From: Epiperipatus broadwayi
Taxonomy: Eukaryota; Onychophora; Udeonychophora; Euonychophora; Peripatidae
Assembly (NCBI GenBank): GCA_028023455.1
Contig: JAQFVV010000001.1
Coordinates: forward strand, 22,709,401-22,773,400
DNA length: 64,000 bases
Direction: 5' to 3'
Every line of letters begins with the position of its first letter. The first letter of the stretch is position 1. Position numbers and translations under genes: made by a program. Under the pieces are notes generated by a model. It saw only the letters and a program-made list of their open reading frames with translations, was not told the origin of the DNA and searched no databases. Shown in pieces: positions 58,796-64,000 of the stretch.

Positions 58796-60253
58796 TCAAC
58801 CATTATCAATCCACTGCAGGATGAAGGTCTCTCCAAGTTTAATCCACCTTCTCCGATCTTTAGCTTCTCTTTTCCACAACACCCCTGCACATTTTCTTAT
58901 TTCATCCATCCATCTCACATGTGGTCTCTTTCTGGGTCTTTTACAATCTCTTGGAATCCAGTTTAAAATTTCAATTGTCCATCTATTATCATTTCTTCTA
59001 GCAATATGTCCAGCCCAACTCCATTTCAATCTTTTAATTTTTTCAATGAGGTCAGTAACACCTGTTTGTTGTCTTACCCATACATTGCGTTTTCGATGTC
59101 TTCTTGTTACTCCCAACATACATCTCTCCATACTCCTTTGAGTGGTCTGAAGTCTCTGTATTGCTCTTCTATTAAGTGTCCAAGTCTCAGATCCATAAGT
59201 AAGAACTGGTAAAACACATTGGTTAAAAACCATTCTTTTCAAACACATAGGCATATTTCCTTTTAGTATCAAGTTATTTCTACCAAAAGCACTCCAACCA
59301 AGTTTAATTCTATGATTAATTTCCTCCATTATGTTTCCATCTGTATTAATAATATGACCAAGGTATTTGTAACTGTTAACCTTTTCTAATTCTTCATAAT
59401 CAATCTTTATTTTCATATTTTGAGCAAATCGATTAAACATTACTTTAGTCTTTTTAACATTTATCTTTAGTCCTACTTTTCTACTTTCATCTGCTAACTC
59501 CTGCAACATTTCCTGCAGCTCTGAAGCATTATTTGCAAAAACAACTACATCATCTGCAAAATCTAAATGACTTAAATACTCTCCATTTACTTTCATTCCT
59601 TTAGTTTCCCATTTTAATCCACAAAATACTTCTTGCAGCACTGCTGTAAAAAGTTTCGGAGATATGGAGTCACCTTGTCTTACACCTTTCTCAATGTTGA
59701 TTTTTCCAGTATCATTATGTAATCTAATTGTTGCTGTTGCATTTTTATAAATATTCTTTAAAATATGACAATATCCTGGATCTATACCTTGATGATCCAA
59801 TGCTTTAATCACTGAAGAAATGTGTATAGAATCGAATGCCTTTTCATAATCTACAAATCCAAAACATAATGACAACTCATATTCATTTGTCCTTTCTATG
59901 ACTTCTCTCAATACCTGGATATGATCTATTGTACTAAAACCACTTTTAAATCCAGCTTGTTCTCTTGGTTGGTGGAAATCCAAAGTTCTCTGTAGACGAG
60001 TTGTAATTATCTTGGTAAAATTTTTATATAAAACTGATAAAAGGCTGATAGGTCTGTAATTTCTAATATCTTCTTTATCACCTTTTTTAAATATTAATAT
60101 TATTACTGCATTCTTCCAATCTTCCGGTACATCTTTATCATTTAGATATTTGGTATATAACTTTGCTAAAATTGTTTCTATTTCTTCACCTGCTTCTTTT
60201 AATATATCAATTATAATTCCATCATTTCCTGGAGCTTTCCTTTCTTCATACAT
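58796..60253 (-). CDS. RTE reverse transcriptase (intact 485-residue frame)
   Basis: The frame runs from KAPGNDGIIIDILKEAG (finger region), WKNAVIILIFKKGDK, NYRPISLLSVLYK and QAGFKSGFSTIDHI to the palm motif A (FVDYEKAFDS), motif B (GVRQGDSISPKLF) and the catalytic FADD (59549-59560). The thumb (NSYKYLGHIIN, LTYGSETW) and the C-terminal WAGHIARRNDNRW / RPHVRWMDEIRK region characteristic of RTE proteins follow. All catalytic residues are present and no stop occurs. The ATG at 60253 is internal: the true protein starts upstream in the endonuclease frame, which is one base out of register here. Confidence 0.85.
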   Translation of the reverse strand: MYEERKAPGNDGIIIDILKEAGEEIETILAKLYTKYLNDKDVPEDWKNAVIILIFKKGDKEDIRNYRPISLLSVLYKNFTKIITTRLQRTLDFHQPREQAGFKSGFSTIDHIQVLREVIERTNEYELSLCFGFVDYEKAFDSIHISSVIKALDHQGIDPGYCHILKNIYKNATATIRLHNDTGKINIEKGVRQGDSISPKLFTAVLQEVFCGLKWETKGMKVNGEYLSHLDFADDVVVFANNASELQEMLQELADESRKVGLKINVKKTKVMFNRFAQNMKIKIDYEELEKVNSYKYLGHIINTDGNIMEEINHRIKLGWSAFGRNNLILKGNMPMCLKRMVFNQCVLPVLTYGSETWTLNRRAIQRLQTTQRSMERCMLGVTRRHRKRNVWVRQQTGVTDLIEKIKRLKWSWAGHIARRNDNRWTIEILNWIPRDCKRPRKRPHVRWMDEIRKCAGVLWKREAKDRRRWIKLGETFILQWIDNG

Positions 60254-61655
60254 TTAATTGCATGTCTCACTTCTTCATTTAAAATTCTGGGCAATTCGGA
60301 AGATGTAATAGATATAGGAGGTACTTGTTCTTTATTACTATATAATTCTTGATAAAAATCTTCTACCAACTTCATGATGTCATCGCTCTTTTTAGTAATA
60401 ATTCCATCTTTTTTTCTTATTGCAGATATAAATTTTCTACCAATACCAAAATGTTGTTTAACATTCTTGAGACTTTTATTTTCTTCTACAGCTTTCCTTG
60501 CTATTTCACAGTTATACTTTCTTATATCATTTTCAACTCTTTTCCGTACCATTTTACAAAATTCGAGATATTCAATTCTTTTTAATACATCATTTTTGTA
60601 TATCTTCATATTCCTTCTTTTCTTCATAAATTCTCTAGTCTCAGTAGAAATTTTATTAGTCAATTGCTGCTTTTTTCTACCAGCTATCTTTGTTGCAGTT
60701 TTTAAAAGTGTATCAGTTATTTTCATATTAATTTCATTCAAATCTGAATCATGTTCAAAATCTCCTAACACTTGAAACCTATTTGTAAGTTCTAATTTAA
60801 ATTCATTAGAATGTTTCTGAAGATTAGGAATATCAACTGTAAATATTGTTTTTCTTAATAATTTTTGTCTCTCTAGTTTTACATTAACATGTAATTTACA
60901 TCTTACTAATCGATGATCACTTCCTGTGTTAAATTTATTAAGAACATTACAATCTTGAAATATGTATTTCCTATTAGTCAAAATATAATCCAATTCTGAT
61001 GTACCTTCATTTGGATGCTTCCATGTCCATTTCCTTTTAACATTTTTCTCAAAAAAAGAATTCATAATATAAAGTTTTTCTTTTTCTGCAAACTCCACAA
61101 GTCTATGTCCTCTCTCATTTCTATTACCATAACCAAAACTACCTACAGCAATTTCATCTTTCATTTGTCTACCAATTCTAGCATAAAAGTCTCCCATAAC
61201 AATTTTAAAATGTTGTTTACTCTGATCAAAAGCCTTTTGTACATCCATATAAAAATCTTCTACTACTTCATCACTATGAGAACTTGTTGGGGCATAAACC
61301 TGAATTATCTGCATTTGGTATCTGCTATTAAGTGTATAACTAATCTTGCAACTCTGTCCGGTACACCATCAATCTCCACAATATTGTTCTTCCACTTTTT
61401 ATTTATAATGAATCCTACTCCACTTGTATTTCCAATATGTGTGCCTTTATAATAGAGTATATGTCCACTTTTTAAATCAATTGTTTCTTCACCTTTTCTT
61501 CTAACTTCACAAAGTCCAATAATGTCCCATTTAATATAAGACAATTCTTCTTCTAATTCTTGCAATCTTCCTTCACTTGAAAGTGATCTGCAGTTGTAAG
61601 TACCTAAATAAAAGTCGTCATCAAATGGCAGCCTGGGTCCACAATCAGGGGATTC
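60211..61655 (-). pseudogene. RTE endonuclease domain and linker (frameshifted)
   Basis: The EEP nuclease that nicks DNA to prime retrotransposition. It opens with LGTYNCRSLSSEGRL (~61600), then IIGLCEVRRKGEE with the catalytic Glu. A frame change near 61330 is followed by IQVYAPTSSHSDE, VMGDFYARIG (normally GDFNA, so the Asn is replaced by Tyr), WTWKHP, ELDYIL and GSDHRLVR with the catalytic Asp-His pair. A linker to RT follows, ending at a second frame change near 60235. Frame change sites were located by where motifs jump frame. Confidence 0.8.
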
Positions 61656-62075
61656 TTAGCACCCTCCGCCTTCGGCCACCAACCGCTGCCTTGGTTGGTG
61701 ACTTTACAGCCTCTTGGGAATAAGGGCCATGCTTTATTTTTGTCTGTCATAATTGTATATATGTATTGGAAAAATATTTATCATTTACACAAACATTCAT
61801 TCTGCCTTATCAGGCACTGAGAAGAAAGACCATGGTGTTTCTTGATCTTAAACTCAGAGGTAAAAAGCCAATAAACTCACCACGCTGGATAATGCGTGTT
61901 GGTGAGCAGCCCATCCATGTTCGTATACTATATGAATAATCACATAGTAATAACAGCTACAACGACAAGAACGTATGGAGTGGACATTAGGAATTTGCCC
62001 TGCTTGGTTCCTTTAAGGCCTCCAAGAGGAATCAAAGGGTCTCCTTTCAGTTAATAGCAAACTCCTTAAGTCATC

Positions 62076-64000
62076 ATGAACTTTTTATCATACCATTATA
62101 TAGAGTTACAGAAATTCAATTTTTCTAAATCGATGTTTTTTAATATTTTTCAATTTTTTTCTTTCCTTCATACATTATCTTATCTCAGTTAAAAATTTAT
62201 AGGTAAATTATTGCATTTTTGTACTAGCTATCTGTACTAACAATTCCTAATAGGCCATGAATATCAGTTACCTTTGTGATCTCATGCACGTTTAAATATA
62301 TATATAAAAGTTCTCACCCTGAGCATTAAAAAAAATTAAATAAAAATTCTTCAAGTTTCTTTAAAATTAATATTCTTTTTCTTGACATAGCCAAAAATTC
62401 CATTTGTACATTGAGAAAATAATCTAGTTATTAAAACATTATTATTTATAATAAAACGACTGCCAGCAAAATAAATTATACATGTGAAATGCAGGTACAA
62501 GACCAAAAGAATACTGTGAATTTAGGAGAAAGATACATCAATAAAATTTGAGATTGTGCAATATTACACGATCACCAATACGTATAGTGTGTTGCGCAAC
62601 ATTTCATGGAGAGTTTACTTTTTCTAATGAAGTTTTTTTTCTTTCGAAAATTTTTCATCATATAAGAACAATGTTATTTCTTTTGTTAAACAATTTTACT
62701 TGTTCACATCTTGAATCCAATTAAAACATTTCCAAAATGATAATAAAAAAAAATATGATTTATACATTTATGAGAGATGACTACAATAATAGCAACAAGT
62801 TGGCATTTATACTTTTGCCACTATTATCTTATAGATCTTATAAACATAAGGAAAATCTTTTAGATTAGAAATTATATCAATTTCACAAGACCACAATGAA
62901 ATGTAATTATCTATTTACTGTTAAGTGTCTACCTAAAGTAATGTTCTCACTTATATGCATAAGAATCAACAAATTTATGAAGTATAATAAAACAAAATAA
63001 ATAGCTAATTTATTTATTTTGTGATTTTTGGATTACTCCTCAGATTCCAACATTGTATAAATAAATGTAAAATATATTAAAAGTCACGATAGTAACATTG
63101 ACTTTGACAGGAAATCAGATAATTTATCTAATTAATTCTTTAAAGTTCAGGCTTCAAAATTTTCATCCAATTTTTTGTTCTTTTTATGTATATAGATTAA
63201 AATTTGATACTCACATACATATATGTAAAAATACATAATTTGTAAAAACATTATTCAGTTTGTGTAAAAATATATTTGCTTAATTGGTTTAAGCAAATAT
63301 ATAAAAAAAATTGTGATTAATTTAATAATGGATATACCCACAATATAATTAAGCCAAGACAAAGTTTGAAGATTTATTAATAAAATAAAAAACAACCCAA
63401 ATAAGTTTATAATTTACAGCTAAAAATGGAATAGTTATCCTAATCACAATCAAAGTTAAACACAGTTATCTGCTTTTACTTATAACTATTTTAGAATCAA
63501 TTTATCTGTATCAAGATTACAATACAAAATTTTATTTTACTAAGATTAGCTATTCTATAATAAAAAAAAATCAAACATTAATTTATTCTTTAACACATGC
63601 ATAATGAGTAATCAAGGGGTAACAAAAGTTTTCTTATTACATCGTCAGTTTTTTTTTTAAAAAAAATATATTTTTCATTAATATCACAAATCTTGGAGGG
63701 GGTGGGGATAATATTAGAGCATTATTTCATTTCCTTTTAACTATTTCAGCTCTCTCTATAAAACTCTGATTAATTCCCATATTTAGAAACTAAATATTTT
63801 ATAGCCATTTTAATTCAAAAAAATTTCCAAAATTATTAATTTCAATCTCCAATGATATTTCTTGAAAGTTCTCTTTTCTCAAAAAGAAAAAAAAAAAGTA
63901 TAATAAAAATGTTTAACTCAGACCAAAGTATAGCAATGGTGTCTAACTTCCATTGTTTACTAAGACACTTTCAATTCAGCTTATAGCATTAGAATGAAAA
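62076..64000. other. AT-rich non-coding DNA at the right end
   Basis: No exon, transposon end or repeat was recognised. An inverted ATTTGCTTAA / TTAAGCAAAT pair lies at about 63272-63300. If the XPNPEP3-like gene is intact, this is still its intron or upstream sequence. Confidence 0.5.

Larger units (their letters stand above)
58778..62075 (-). mobile_element. Nearly complete RTE-type LINE
   Basis: A full-length-looking RTE-clade element on the - strand: 5' UTR (62075 to about 61656, boundary uncertain), one reading frame with endonuclease then RT (61655-58796), a very short 3' UTR and a (TGA)n tail (58778-58799), which is typical of RTE ends. The 5' UTR contains a perfect 8-bp hairpin, CACCAACC/GGTTGGTG (61677-61700). 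Only two frameshifts disrupt the frame. It is by far the youngest-looking RTE copy here. Confidence 0.85.

Noticed and set aside
58749-59141. 130-residue + strand ORF, and 60374-60775 and 61015-61452
   Set aside because: Antisense to the RTE protein, whose motifs are unambiguous on the - strand.

Overview
This is AT-rich DNA from an animal nuclear genome, almost certainly an invertebrate. The evidence is GT-AG introns of 79 bp to 9.8 kb, sparse exons, AATAAA polyadenylation signals, and many retroelements typical of animals: Penelope-like elements, RTE-type LINEs, hAT-like MITEs and tRNA-derived SINEs. The most abundant LINE has a C-terminal region and zinc knuckle resembling elements common in ticks and other chelicerates. 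That hints at a chelicerate but does not prove it. There are no bacterial-style operons, promoters, ribosome binding sites or CRISPR arrays.

Two host genes can be recognised. (1) The last five exons of PPAT (amidophosphoribosyltransferase, first committed enzyme of de novo purine synthesis) lie on the + strand at 3686-3935, 6272-6499, 16303-16430, 16510-16731 and 22228-22488. All splice phases agree. Together they encode 362 residues, including the PRPP-binding motif and the four cysteines expected to hold the Fe-S cluster. The first ~135 residues, with the catalytic N-terminal cysteine, must lie left of the window. (2) The terminal exon of an XPNPEP3-type Xaa-Pro aminopeptidase lies on the - strand at 27576-27742, tail-to-tail with PPAT. 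No further XPNPEP3 exon is visible in the 36 kb to its right, so most of that stretch is probably its intron.

The rest is mobile DNA. 843-3304: two head-to-head Penelope-like (PLE) copies. 4652-5096: a hAT-type MITE. 9433-9800, 17872-18520 and 25427-25540: a dispersed ~450-bp repeat; the first two loci carry hammerhead-ribozyme-like cores. 11480-11690: a possible Merlin/ISXO2-like transposase relic. 13200-15440: a dead RTE copy with another hammerhead-bearing repeat inserted in it. 19103-19286: a foldback MITE. 20371-21990: a second PLE. 25603-26339: a 737-bp element with ~60-bp terminal inverted repeats and a perfect 8-bp target duplication. 34022-36494: a less AT-rich block with a hammerhead fossil. 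37097-58560: nine 5'-truncated copies of one LINE, all on the - strand, mostly butted 3' tail to 5' truncation. 58781 to about 62075: a nearly complete RTE LINE with two frameshifts.

The main unifying observation is the number of hammerhead-like motifs. Two unrelated PLEs and at least two non-coding repeat families each carry a core near GAAA followed by a self-complementary, very short helix III (AGCGCT, ACTAGT, ACCGCGGT, ACCATGGT or ACCGGT). This architecture is established for PLEs and for non-autonomous retrozymes. The tandem 450-bp arrangement at 17.9-18.5 kb is the best candidate here for an undescribed retrozyme-like system.
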